Source of the DNA: an uncultured Cocleimonas sp.
GTDB taxonomy: Bacteria; Pseudomonadota; Gammaproteobacteria; Thiotrichales; Thiotrichaceae
Length of the DNA stretch: 41,977 nt
Reading direction: 5' to 3'
Assembly: GCF_947495625.1 (NCBI RefSeq)
Contig: NZ_CANLZW010000042.1
Span: 1 to 41,977, forward strand
Shown in pieces: positions 33,602-41,884 of the stretch. Each line of letters begins with the position of its first letter. Within the stretch, counting starts at the first letter, position 1. The position numbers were made by a program, and so were the translations under genes. The notes under the pieces were generated by a model. The model ran no database searches. It worked only from the letters and a program-made list of their open reading frames with translations, and was not told the origin of the DNA.

Positions 33602-34787
33602 TAAAAACAGACATTTACTATCAACTAGAATTAAAAGTGTTCCAAAATCTTTTATTCGAGAAATACTCAAGGTATCAAACCACTCAGATATTATTTCTTT
33701 TGCTGGTGGGTTGCCGAATGCGAATCTATTTCCTGTTGATGAAATCGCTCAGGCGAGTGCCAAAGTTTTAGAGGAAAATGGCCCCAAAGCGCTGCAGTAT
33801 AGTAATACTGAAGGTGATGTTTCATTGCGCAACTGGATTGCACAGCGTTATAAAGATAAACAGGGTATCGATGTATCGCCAGATAGTATTTTAATCACGA
33901 ATGGCTCACAGCAGGCTTTTGATTTAATCGCGAAAGCACTGATTGATGAGGGTGATGAAATCGTTATTGAAAATCCGGGTTATCTGGGTGCAATACAGTC
34001 ATTTTCTTTGTATCAGCCGAAAATGCTCACCGTTGAAGTCGATGACAATGGCATGAATATAGAGCAACTAGAGAATGTTTTAGATAATTCTAAACCAAAG
34101 TTCGTTTATACCGTTCCTAATTTTCAAAATCCGACGGGTATCTCTTATTCACAACAGAATAGAGAAGCGGTAGCTGCGCAAATTGAAAAGCATGACTGTT
34201 TGTTAATTCAAGATGATCCCTATGGGGAATTACGCTTCTCTGGCGAAGAAAAAGAAAGCTTTTATTCTTTGATACCTGAGAGAACCATCATGTTAGGTAC
34301 ATTTTCAAAAGTAGTTGTTCCGTCGTTTAGGATTGGCTGGATTGTGGCTCCTGAATGGTTAATGGATTCGCTCATTATTGCCAAGCAAGCCTCAGACTTA
34401 CACACCAATTACTTTTCGCAGTTGGTGATGCATCAGTATTTGCAAGATAATCCAGTAGATCAGCATCTGGAAAAAATCATCGGACTTTATTCAAAACAAC
34501 GTGAAGCGATGATTTCTGCGATCGAAGAATACTTTCCAGAGGGTGTGACTGTTGCAACATCCGATGGTGGCATGTTTTTATGGGTAACGTTGCCCGAAGG
34601 GATGTCATCAATGGATTTATTTGACGATGCGCTGGAATCGAAAGTCGCATTTGTTCCTGGTCATCCATTTTATGTTGGAGAGCCCCAAGAGAATACGTTG
34701 CGCCTCAGTTATGTAACAGTTGATTCAGATACTATCCGTGAAGGTATCAAGCGTTTAGGAAAATGTATCAAAAATAGAATGAGTTAG
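33594..34787 (+). CDS. PLP-dependent aminotransferase (class I/II)
   Basis: 397 aa from the ATG at 33594, which overlaps the phzF stop; AAAGGTGA sits just upstream and the product starts MSDKNRHLL. An earlier ATG in the frame (33555) lies within phzF and is unlikely. Fold-type I markers: DIISFAGGLPNANLFP, ITNGSQQAFDLIAK, NFQNPTGISYS, DDPYGELRF and the PLP-lysine in LGTFSKVVVPSFRIGW. It looks like the LysN/2-aminoadipate or MalY-like branch of class I aminotransferases with broad specificity. The substrate is unknown; pairing with phzF and a MocR regulator suggests amino-acid catabolism or scavenging. Confidence 0.87.
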   Translation: MSDKNRHLLSTRIKSVPKSFIREILKVSNHSDIISFAGGLPNANLFPVDEIAQASAKVLEENGPKALQYSNTEGDVSLRNWIAQRYKDKQGIDVSPDSILITNGSQQAFDLIAKALIDEGDEIVIENPGYLGAIQSFSLYQPKMLTVEVDDNGMNIEQLENVLDNSKPKFVYTVPNFQNPTGISYSQQNREAVAAQIEKHDCLLIQDDPYGELRFSGEEKESFYSLIPERTIMLGTFSKVVVPSFRIGWIVAPEWLMDSLIIAKQASDLHTNYFSQLVMHQYLQDNPVDQHLEKIIGLYSKQREAMISAIEEYFPEGVTVATSDGGMFLWVTLPEGMSSMDLFDDALESKVAFVPGHPFYVGEPQENTLRLSYVTVDSDTIREGIKRLGKCIKNRMS

Positions 34788-34806
34788 TAGTTACTACTAA
34801 CTCATT
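34778..34806 (+). terminator. Hairpin spanning the aminotransferase stop codon
   Basis: A 13-bp perfect stem (AATGAGTTAGTAG / CTACTAACTCATT) with a 3-nt loop includes the stop codon of the aminotransferase. Only TAATTA follows, so it is a weak or factor-assisted terminator, or a 3'-end stabiliser. Confidence 0.5.
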
Positions 34807-34863
34807 TAATTAGGTGGAAACTGACTTTCAAAGCATTAAGTTCCTTTTGTTTTTTCAAAAATC

Positions 34864-34899
34864 AAAAAAAGCTGCCTAAAGTAGGGGGGTGACTTTTAC
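34864..34899 (+). repeat. G-tract intergenic element, copy 4
   Basis: Core AAAGTAGGGGGGTGAC (34878-34893), identical to copies 1 and 2, after AAAAAAAGCTGCCT; followed by TTTTACTTT. AAAGT/ACTTT arms flank the G-run. It lies between two + strand genes, about 86 bp past the aminotransferase stop and 160 bp before pcnB. Confidence 0.85.
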
Positions 34900-35058
34900 T
34901 TTAAGTACTTATCGAATAAACGCCACGAATCGTTAAATGCTTAATTTTTCACCTAAGGCAGACATTTGTGCAGTTTAAGCAATGTATTTCACTAATAATT
35001 CTACTTAATATGCTAAGCTTATGGCGTTTTTCATAGTCAAAATAATATTAAATAAAGA

Positions 35059-36348
35059 ATGAGTTCAGTCACTAAAATACCCGCAAGCGAGCACGGTATT
35101 AATCCTCGGGAAATAGACAAAAAAGCCCGTACTATATTAAAGTCTTTGACTGATGCTGGTTATGAAGCCTACTTGGTGGGTGGCGGAGTGCGTGACTTGC
35201 TTCTCGGCTTTCATCCCAAAGATTTTGATATTGCTACCAGCGCAACCCCAGAACAAGTAAAAGAAGTTCTTCCCTCTACCCGAATTATCGGACGACGCTT
35301 TAGATTAGCGCATGTCCACTTTGGTCGTGAATACTTTGAAGTGGCGACCTTTCGTGCGCCTCATGATGATAGCGATAAAGGTCAGGTTGGTCAGCATGGC
35401 CGAATCATTCATGACAATGTCTATGGCACTGTTGTAGAAGATGCTTATCGCCGAGATTTCAGTATCAATGCACTTTTCTATGATTTGAAAAATGGCGAAG
35501 TGCTCGATTTCGTTGGTGCAATGGATGATCTGGAAAAGCGTCAGCTGCGCATGATAGGTGATCCTGTGGTTCGTTATCGTGAAGATCCGGTGAGAATGAT
35601 TCGCGCTATTCGCTTTGCGGCAAAGTTAGACCTTAGTATCGAGCCTGCATCAGAAGCGCCAATAAGAGAGCTTTCTTCTTTGCTGGGCAATATTGCTCCT
35701 GCTCGATTGTTTGATGAGGCTTTAAAGCTTTTCCATAGTGGCCAGGCAATTAAAACGTTGGAGTTATTACGTGAATATCACTTGCTGGAATATTTATTTC
35801 CTCAGGCTGAAAAGAGTCTTAATGAAGACATCGATAAAGATGGTAAAGAAGGTACATACACCAAGCTTGTCTATGCCGCTTTAACCAATACCGATAAAAG
35901 AATCAGGGCTGATATGCCTGTTACTCCTGCATTTTTGTTTGCAGTCATGTTATGGAAGCGGGTACGTGAAGGTTCAATTATGTACAGTGAGCTTGGTAAC
36001 CCTGCTTTGCAATCAATGCATTTAGCAGCGTCAGATGCCTTTGGTGAACAAGTGAAATGTATTTCGGTGCCTCGCAGATTTAGCAATATGACGCGTGAGA
36101 TCTGGACGCTCCAAGGTTTATTTGCATTCAAGAATGAAAGAAGAGTGCTGAGGTTTTTAGAGCATAAACGCTTTCGTGCTGCCTATGATTTTATGTGTCT
36201 TAGAGTCCGTGCTGGAGAATTGCCGGAAGAAGAGTGCGAATGGTGGACATTAATTCAGGAAGTTGATGCCGCAGAAAAAAAGGCAATGTGTCTCGCCGCT
36301 TCCCCTGGTAAATCTAAAAGCAGGAATAAGCGACGTAAGAATGGTTAG
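35059..36348 (+). CDS. pcnB: Poly(A) polymerase I
   Basis: 429 aa. Class II nucleotidyltransferase head: YLVGGGVRDLLLGFHPKDFD, with the DxD metal site at the end, then RIIGRRFRLAHVHFG, EVATFRAP, the RRDFSINALFYD motif and REDPVRMIRAIRFAAKL. The length and the basic tail (GKSKSRNKRRKNG) point to PcnB rather than a tRNA CCA-adding enzyme. It adds 3' poly(A) to RNA, promoting decay. First gene of pcnB-folK-panB-panC, a well-known gammaproteobacterial order; folK starts 17 bp after its stop. Confidence 0.93.
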   Translation: MSSVTKIPASEHGINPREIDKKARTILKSLTDAGYEAYLVGGGVRDLLLGFHPKDFDIATSATPEQVKEVLPSTRIIGRRFRLAHVHFGREYFEVATFRAPHDDSDKGQVGQHGRIIHDNVYGTVVEDAYRRDFSINALFYDLKNGEVLDFVGAMDDLEKRQLRMIGDPVVRYREDPVRMIRAIRFAAKLDLSIEPASEAPIRELSSLLGNIAPARLFDEALKLFHSGQAIKTLELLREYHLLEYLFPQAEKSLNEDIDKDGKEGTYTKLVYAALTNTDKRIRADMPVTPAFLFAVMLWKRVREGSIMYSELGNPALQSMHLAASDAFGEQVKCISVPRRFSNMTREIWTLQGLFAFKNERRVLRFLEHKRFRAAYDFMCLRVRAGELPEEECEWWTLIQEVDAAEKKAMCLAASPGKSKSRNKRRKNG

Positions 36349-36365
36349 AGTGCCTGCGTTAGTCA

Positions 36366-36899
36366 ATGGTTAATCACTCCATCAAAAATGTACGTTGTTA
36401 CATCGCCCTAGGAAGTAATATGGGTGATTCTTTTTCTTATTTGCAAAAAGCCATTTCAGACTTGACTTCACATCCAGATATTTCCGGATTAATATCCTCC
36501 CGCTTTTATAAAAGTAAGCCTCACGGTCCCCAGGACCAACCCGATTATCTCAATGCTGCTGTATTTATAGAAACGACTTTGGGTTCTGAATCTCTGCTTG
36601 ATGCTATGCAGAATATCGAAAATGATAATGACAGAGTGCGAGAAGGCGTCAAGCGCTGGGGCGCAAGAACACTTGATCTAGATTTGCTTTTTTACGGTGA
36701 TCAGGAAATTAATACGAAACGTCTTAGCGTTCCACACCCTAGAATTTGCGAGCGTTCTTTTGTTTTGTACCCACTTCAAGATTTGATTAAAAAAACTAAA
36801 GACGATTTAGTGATTAATAAATCTACTACAATACTAGATTGTATAAACAACCTATCTAACACAGAAAAAAATAACATCATGGAGTTCGATCATGCCTAA
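36366..36899 (+). CDS. folK: 2-amino-4-hydroxy-6-hydroxymethyldihydropteridine pyrophosphokinase
   Basis: 177 aa. CYIALGSNMGDSFSYLQKAI, RFYKSKPHGPQDQPDYLNAA, RWGARTLDLDLLFYG and LSVPHPRICERSFVLYPL are the complete HPPK signature, with the two Mg-binding aspartates in the DLDLLFYG segment. It transfers pyrophosphate from ATP to the pterin in folate synthesis. It overlaps panB by eight bases, so the two are coupled. The ATG has only a poor Shine-Dalgarno. Confidence 0.95.
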   Translation: MVNHSIKNVRCYIALGSNMGDSFSYLQKAISDLTSHPDISGLISSRFYKSKPHGPQDQPDYLNAAVFIETTLGSESLLDAMQNIENDNDRVREGVKRWGARTLDLDLLFYGDQEINTKRLSVPHPRICERSFVLYPLQDLIKKTKDDLVINKSTTILDCINNLSNTEKNNIMEFDHA

Positions 36900-37689
36900 C
36901 CGAGTTACTGTAAAAACTATTCGTGAAATGAAGTCAAAGGGTGAGAAAATCGTTTCTCTAACCGCCTATGATTCGAGCTTTGCACGAATTGTCGATGAGC
37001 AAGGAGTCGATGTAATTCTTGTAGGTGATTCGCTGGGTATGGTGATGCAAGGTCATGATTCCACGGTTCCGGTGAGTGTTGATGATATTATTTATCATTC
37101 GAAAGCCGTTGAGCCACAAACAAAGCGTGCGCTGGTAATGGCTGATTTACCTTTTATGAGTTACACCAATCCTGATCAGGCGATTGGCAATGCAGCGCGC
37201 TTAATGCAAGAAGGATTCGCGCATATTGTTAAGCTAGAAGGTGGTGAAGCGCAGCTTGATACAGTGCGCCACATGACGCGACACGGCGTTCCAGTTTGTG
37301 CACACATTGGTTTAACACCACAGACGGTTCACAAATTAGGCGGTTATCGAGTTCAAGGTAGGGAAGGTGATGTCGCTAAACAAATGCTTTCTGATGCGCT
37401 CGCACTTCAGGATGCAGGTGCTGATGCGGTTGTGCTCGAGTGTGTGCCTGTCGATTTGGCGCAACAACTCACTGAAGAGCTAGAAATTCCAACTATCGGT
37501 ATTGGTGCAGGTCGAACTTGCGATGGTCAGGTTTTGGTGCTTCAGGACATGATCGGTATCTCAAGTCTGGCGCCAAAGTTCTCATTGAATTTCTTAAAAG
37601 ATGGTCGAAATATTCCAGAAGCAATTAAAGCGTATGTCGATGCGGTGCGCGATATATCGTTCCCTACAGATGATCAGTGTTTCTTCTAA
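36892..37689 (+). CDS. panB: 3-methyl-2-oxobutanoate hydroxymethyltransferase
   Basis: 265 aa, full length. KIVSLTAYDSSFARIVDEQG, ILVGDSLGMVMQGHDSTVPV, MADLPFMSY, VKLEGG, GVPVCAHIGLTPQ and IPTIGIGAGRTCDGQVLV are the conserved PanB blocks, including the metal-binding Asp/Glu and the Lys of VKLEGG. It makes ketopantoate, the first committed step to pantothenate and CoA. It begins inside the folK end; panC follows after 93 bp that contain G-tract element copy 5. Confidence 0.96.
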   Translation: MPNRVTVKTIREMKSKGEKIVSLTAYDSSFARIVDEQGVDVILVGDSLGMVMQGHDSTVPVSVDDIIYHSKAVEPQTKRALVMADLPFMSYTNPDQAIGNAARLMQEGFAHIVKLEGGEAQLDTVRHMTRHGVPVCAHIGLTPQTVHKLGGYRVQGREGDVAKQMLSDALALQDAGADAVVLECVPVDLAQQLTEELEIPTIGIGAGRTCDGQVLVLQDMIGISSLAPKFSLNFLKDGRNIPEAIKAYVDAVRDISFPTDDQCFF

Positions 37690-37705
37690 TTTCAGAGAAT
37701 AAACC

Positions 37706-37750
37706 ATAAAAGCTCCCCTAAAAACTACCTAAAAATAGGGGGGTGATAAT
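37706..37750 (+). repeat. G-tract intergenic element, copy 5 (variant)
   Basis: TAGGGGGGTGAT (37736-37747) after AAAAGCTCCCCTA and an insert of about 15 bases. CCCCTA pairs with TAGGGG around that insert. The AAAGT of the core has become AAAAT and the downstream arm is lost. It sits between panB and panC, the only operon-internal copy, so it may reduce or process the panBC transcript. Confidence 0.75.
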
Positions 37751-37782
37751 ACTTTGTTTAATAAATACTAAAGGCCTATTTC

Positions 37783-38628
37783 ATGTTACAAGCAAATGAT
37801 AAAGACGAACTAAGAGTGGTAATGCGCGGTTATCGGGCAAGAAATGAGAGAACAGCGTTTGTTCCTACTTTGGGTAATCTGCATGACGGTCATTTATCAT
37901 TGGTACGTAAAGCGAAACAAATAGCAGATCGTGTTGTTGTTTCAATTTTTATTAATCCTACTCAGTTTGATAAGGCTGAAGACTTAGCGGCATATCCAAG
38001 AACACTAGATAGTGATTTAGCTTTGTTAAAAAGCGAGGGTGTTGATCTGGTTTTTCTTCCAACTGCCGAAGAAATGTATCCAGTTGGTAGTGCAGCTCGT
38101 GTGGAAGTTGATGGGATTAGTGAGATTCTAGAGGGTGATTCTCGCCCCGGTCATTTCTCAGGTGTAGCAACCATCGTTGCCAAGCTTTTCAATCTGGTGC
38201 ATCCTGATGTATCGGTATTTGGTGAAAAGGATTTTCAACAGTTGATGCTAATCAGACGTATGGAAAGCGATTTAGATTTTGGTATTGAGATTATTGCAGC
38301 GCCTACAGCTAGAGAAGAATCAGGCTTGGCGATGAGTTCTCGTAATAACTATCTGGATACTGAGCAACGTAATAGAATTGGTCCTAAGTTATATCAGCAA
38401 ATGCAAGAAACTCGCGAAAAAATCATTGCTGGGGAAAGAGATTATCTAGCCTTACAGGCTGAAAACATCAAGGTTTTGAACGATCAGGGTTTTAATACCG
38501 ATTATTTTGAAGTACGCAACGCGTCTGACTTATCTGTTGCAGATGCTGATTCTAAAAAACTGGTTTTATTAGTTTCTGCGTGGCTCGGTAAAGCGCGTTT
38601 GATTGATAATATTACTATCAATATATAA
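37783..38628 (+). CDS. panC: Pantothenate synthetase
   Basis: 281 aa. The nucleotidylyltransferase HIGH-like motif is in FVPTLGNLHDGHLSLVRKA; then VVSIFINPTQFDKAEDLAAY, SRPGHFSGVATIVAKLFNLV, GEKDFQQL and the KMSKS-equivalent AMSSRNNYL. It joins pantoate and beta-alanine using ATP. One mild oddity: the common PTMGALH/PTMGNLH motif reads PTLGNLH here, probably neutral. panD is not in the window. Confidence 0.96.
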   Translation: MLQANDKDELRVVMRGYRARNERTAFVPTLGNLHDGHLSLVRKAKQIADRVVVSIFINPTQFDKAEDLAAYPRTLDSDLALLKSEGVDLVFLPTAEEMYPVGSAARVEVDGISEILEGDSRPGHFSGVATIVAKLFNLVHPDVSVFGEKDFQQLMLIRRMESDLDFGIEIIAAPTAREESGLAMSSRNNYLDTEQRNRIGPKLYQQMQETREKIIAGERDYLALQAENIKVLNDQGFNTDYFEVRNASDLSVADADSKKLVLLVSAWLGKARLIDNITINI

Positions 38629-38690
38629 AAAAGTGCCCTAGCTATGCATAAATTCTATTTACGTTTTCAAATAACAAAAACGTAATATTA

Positions 38691-38720
38691 TTCAAAAGTA
38701 GGGGGGGGGCTTTTTTTAAG
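38691..38720 (+). repeat. G-tract intergenic element, copy 6 (G9)
   Basis: CAAAAGTA, nine G, then CTTTTTTTAAG (38693-38720). AAAAG/CTTTT arms surround the G-run and a T7 run follows on the + strand, so it could terminate panC transcription. It lies between the convergent ends of panC and anmK. The G-run is the longest of the six. Confidence 0.75.
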
Positions 38721-38742
38721 TGTCTTCTCTAGGCCTTCTGTA

Positions 38743-39855
38743 TTATGCAGGATAAATAGCGCCAAGAATTCTTTTGCCTTTAGCGCCAGTGACTGAAGGC
38801 AGGTTGCCCGTTTTGTTTTCATGCGCTTGTTTCGCCAGCCAGGCAAAGGCTATTGCTTCCATCCAGTCCGGATCAATCCCAAGTTTAGCTGTGGAGCCTA
38901 TTTCTGTATCGGGCAAATGGTATTTTAATCGTTCGATTAGATAACTATTGTGTGTGCCTCCGCCGCAAACGTATAACTCGTCACAATCAATAACATTGTC
39001 GCTGATGGATTTTGCGGTTAGCTCTGTTAATGTCGCCTGGATATCTTCTGGTTTTTCTTGATGGAGTTTGTTTCCGATTAGATTTTCTAGCCACGTAAGG
39101 TTAAAAAGTTCCTTGCCGGTACTTTTGGGGGGGTGTAAGGAAAAATAAGCTTCTGATAATAATGTATTTAATATATTTTCATTGATGGTGCCTGATTTCG
39201 CCCAGTCACCGTTTTTGTCATAACTAGTAGCTTGATGCTTAGCGATCCAGGCATCTAATAAACCGTTACCAGGGCCAGTATCGAAGCCACTAGCTGATTT
39301 TGATGAGTCAGAGGCGGGTAGTATTGTGATATTTGATATACCACCAACATTAAGAATGACTCTGTTTTTATCCGGATGGCTAAGTAGCTCTTTGTGAAAA
39401 GCAGGTACAAGTGGTGCACCCTGACCACCTGCGGCAATATCACGACTCCGGAAATCTGCAATGGTCGTTATGCCAGTTTGTTCGGCTATAATGCTCGCAT
39501 CTCCCAACTGAAGGCTAAACGGGTTTTTTCCTATAGGTTGGTGCCAAAGTGTTTGTCCGTGGCTTCCTATGGCGGTTATCGCGCTTTTATCAATGTTATT
39601 GTCTTTGATCAGTGCGCAGGCTGAATCTGCAAATAATTTGCCTAGTCTTTGATTGAGAATCCCAACGTCGGCAAGACTTCCCTGCCATTCAGGGTGAATG
39701 GTTTTGAGAAGTGATTCTCTAAGGTCTGGATCTATGGAATGTATGCGAGATGTTATTAGTGTAGGTTTCAGTTGATCAAAACCCACAAGAACCGTGTCAA
39801 CACCATCTAAACTGGTGCCAGACATAAGTCCAATATAGTAATAAATCTTAGCCAT
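38743..39855 (-). CDS. anmK: Anhydro-N-acetylmuramic acid kinase
   Basis: 370 aa, standard length. N-terminal phosphate loop YIGLMSGTSLDGVDTVLVGF, then AIGSHGQTLWHQP, TIADFRSRDIAAGGQGAPLV, VILNVGGISNIT, GFDTGPGNGLLDAW and VCGGGTHNSYL: the complete AnmK set. It phosphorylates 1,6-anhydro-MurNAc from recycled cell wall. It lies downstream of the M23 peptidase gene on the same strand (35 bp), a conserved pairing in gammaproteobacteria that links wall cutting to recycling. Confidence 0.95.
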   Translation of the reverse strand: MAKIYYYIGLMSGTSLDGVDTVLVGFDQLKPTLITSRIHSIDPDLRESLLKTIHPEWQGSLADVGILNQRLGKLFADSACALIKDNNIDKSAITAIGSHGQTLWHQPIGKNPFSLQLGDASIIAEQTGITTIADFRSRDIAAGGQGAPLVPAFHKELLSHPDKNRVILNVGGISNITILPASDSSKSASGFDTGPGNGLLDAWIAKHQATSYDKNGDWAKSGTINENILNTLLSEAYFSLHPPKSTGKELFNLTWLENLIGNKLHQEKPEDIQATLTELTAKSISDNVIDCDELYVCGGGTHNSYLIERLKYHLPDTEIGSTAKLGIDPDWMEAIAFAWLAKQAHENKTGNLPSVTGAKGKRILGAIYPA

Positions 39856-39890
39856 TTATTGTGATTAAAAGTAGGCTAAGAATTTAAGAA

Positions 39891-41552
39891 TTAACCGCCA
39901 ATGGCGCTGTCTATTTCAATGTCAGCTTCAACAAAGCGGTGTAATACGTTTAATTGTAAAACCAGATTTACAGCTTTGTTACGGAAATCCTGAAGCTCAG
40001 ATCTCGAAAGTGACATGCTGTTTGGTAAAGCGACAGTCATAGCGTTAACTGCTTTTTTATCTTGATGGAGTTCATAGTGAAGATGTGGTCCAGTAGCTAA
40101 ACCTGATTGTCCAACATAACCGATCAGATCACTTTGATAAACCTTATCTCCAACTTTCAAGCCTTTTTTGTAACGAGACATATGAGCATAAGTGGTCGTG
40201 TAGCCTTCGCGATGTTTGATAATAACCGTTCTGCCGTATCCGCCTTTTCTGCCTAAAAATTGCACAACACCGTTACCCGTCGTCATGATTGGAGTTCCAG
40301 TTCTTGCGGCAAAATCAGTGCCTTTATGAGCACGGAATTTATGCAGCTTCGGGTGGAATCTTCCAGGGTTGAAGTGTGAAGAAACTCGAGCATGTTCAAT
40401 CGGCGTGCGTATAAATGCTTTCTTCATCTCTCTGCCTTGAGGAGTGAAGTAGTCAGATTTTCCGTCTGCATAGGTATATCGAATTGATCTGAACTGACGA
40501 CCTTTATTAATAAACTCAGCAGCTAGAAGATTCTGTGTACCAACTTTATCGCCATCGTGAAAAATTTCTTCAAAGACAGCGGTTACTTTATCGCCAACAC
40601 GAACATCATGAGAAAAGTCTATGTCCCAGTCAAAAACTTTCACAAGCTGTTTGATGACTTTATTGTCAACTTTAGCTTTTTTGCCATCAAAGAATAAGCC
40701 GTTTTGTATCGTAAAGCTTGCGCGTGCCTGGCGAACTTCAAAGACATTGTCTTTCCAAGTGCCTTTATAATCTTCACCTTGTTTTGAAATCACATAACTA
40801 CGTTTGCTGTCATTGGTATGGGTAAATACTAGATCAGACAAATCACCTTCAGTTGAATTGGCGCGGACGATGCTGCCTTTCTTAAGTGCTTTGATTTGGC
40901 TATATATTTCTTTGTTATTTTTGAGTGTCTTTAGAAGAGCCTGATGACCAACTTTATGGAAGATGTTGGTTGCATTGTCATATGACTTAACGTGGTAAGT
41001 AATCCATTTGCTTGTATTATCTGCGTTAACTTGTCCAGCATAGGTTTCAAGTGCTCTTGCGGGTAATTCTAGTTCTTTAGACTCAAGAATATCTTCTCCA
41101 TTTAAGATATCTTCGAGGTTATCAATCTGATCTTGTTGGAGGTCGTTTTGTGTAGAGCTTAATTGGGTTGCTTGTGCAGAGTTATCTGTGATATTGCTAG
41201 CAATGTTGATTTCGTTGGGAATAATTTCAAACGTTTTAACAGTAGAGTTAGCTTGTGCGTCTTTAATCAAATGTGATTGCACAGGGATATTGCCGATCAC
41301 AGCAACTAAAGCTATGAAAACGGCAGATCTAGATAACCATGATGCATGACTAGCAGGGACAAGGTTTTGATCAGTAACTGGTTCTGAACTTTCTTTTTTA
41401 ATGACTATTTCTAGATCATTAAGTAAGTCGTATTTGTTAGTAACATCATTCCAGTTTTTATTACTGTATATAATGTTATTTCGATCTTTTGATAACAAAT
41501 TTAAAGCCCTTATTATAAAAATGAAAAACATATGTTTAAAAATTAAACGCAT
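39891..41552 (-). CDS. M23-family peptidoglycan endopeptidase (MepM/OapA-like)
   Basis: 553 aa. One transmembrane helix near residues 71-90 (WLSRSAVFIALVAVIGNIPV) anchors it after a cytoplasmic tail. OapA/LysM-like and barrel-shaped intermediate domains follow (WDIDFSHDVRVGDKVTAVFE). The C-terminal lysostaphin-type Zn peptidase has HKGTDFAARTGTPI (His, Asp) and GPHLHYEL (HxH). This is the MepM/YebA layout: cleavage of D-Ala-mDAP crosslinks in the periplasm for wall growth. The start is uncertain: the first ATG lacks a Shine-Dalgarno, and an initiation closer to the membrane helix is possible. Operon with anmK. Confidence 0.88.
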   Translation of the reverse strand: MRLIFKHMFFIFIIRALNLLSKDRNNIIYSNKNWNDVTNKYDLLNDLEIVIKKESSEPVTDQNLVPASHASWLSRSAVFIALVAVIGNIPVQSHLIKDAQANSTVKTFEIIPNEINIASNITDNSAQATQLSSTQNDLQQDQIDNLEDILNGEDILESKELELPARALETYAGQVNADNTSKWITYHVKSYDNATNIFHKVGHQALLKTLKNNKEIYSQIKALKKGSIVRANSTEGDLSDLVFTHTNDSKRSYVISKQGEDYKGTWKDNVFEVRQARASFTIQNGLFFDGKKAKVDNKVIKQLVKVFDWDIDFSHDVRVGDKVTAVFEEIFHDGDKVGTQNLLAAEFINKGRQFRSIRYTYADGKSDYFTPQGREMKKAFIRTPIEHARVSSHFNPGRFHPKLHKFRAHKGTDFAARTGTPIMTTGNGVVQFLGRKGGYGRTVIIKHREGYTTTYAHMSRYKKGLKVGDKVYQSDLIGYVGQSGLATGPHLHYELHQDKKAVNAMTVALPNSMSLSRSELQDFRNKAVNLVLQLNVLHRFVEADIEIDSAIGG

Positions 41553-41856
41553 AAATACATTAAAATAGTACCGTTTGCAACCTTAATCCTACCTTAACTA
41601 CCATTTGATGGGGTTTATAAGAATTATAGATGGTTGCTTTTTTCTCTTTTAAGCCTACATTTATAGGCTTCTCAGTTTTAAGTATTCGTGTGAATTTAAA
41701 AAGGCCTAATATTAATGTATTAAATAGAGAATGTCTCTATTATGGTTAATTTTTTATGAACCTAATCTTTATATAGTACTACGTCAGGCAAAAGGTCATT
41801 AGATATGCGTAGAAGCAATAAGTTCTAATTAATATATGAATATTTGAATTTAGTAG
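41553..41856. promoter_or_regulatory. Promoter region of the M23 peptidase-anmK operon
   Basis: About 300 bp of AT-rich, non-coding sequence. It holds the - strand promoter of the peptidase operon and, toward its right end, an A/T-rich block that could act as an UP element for the promoter at 41857. In many gammaproteobacteria tyrS lies here between the peptidase and an rRNA operon; there is no tyrS in this window. Confidence 0.4.
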
Positions 41857-41884
41857 TTGCTACAAAATTTAAGGTGCCTATAAT
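41857..41884 (+). promoter_or_regulatory. Likely rRNA-operon promoter, firing off the right edge
   Basis: TTGCTA, 16 bases, TATAAT, followed by a GC-rich discriminator GCGCCGC, the mark of stringently controlled rRNA promoters, with an AT-rich UP-like region upstream. A short hairpin (GCCGCT / AGCGGC, 41888-41909) and leader-like sequence follow up to the edge. anmK and the M23 peptidase gene lie next to an rRNA operon in Pseudomonas, which supports the reading. The 16S gene itself is outside the window. Confidence 0.5.

Noticed and set aside
39122-39140. ACTTTTGGGGGGGTGTAAG, a G7 run similar to the element
   Set aside because: It codes for a conserved part of AnmK (LHPPKST read on the - strand); the flanks do not match.
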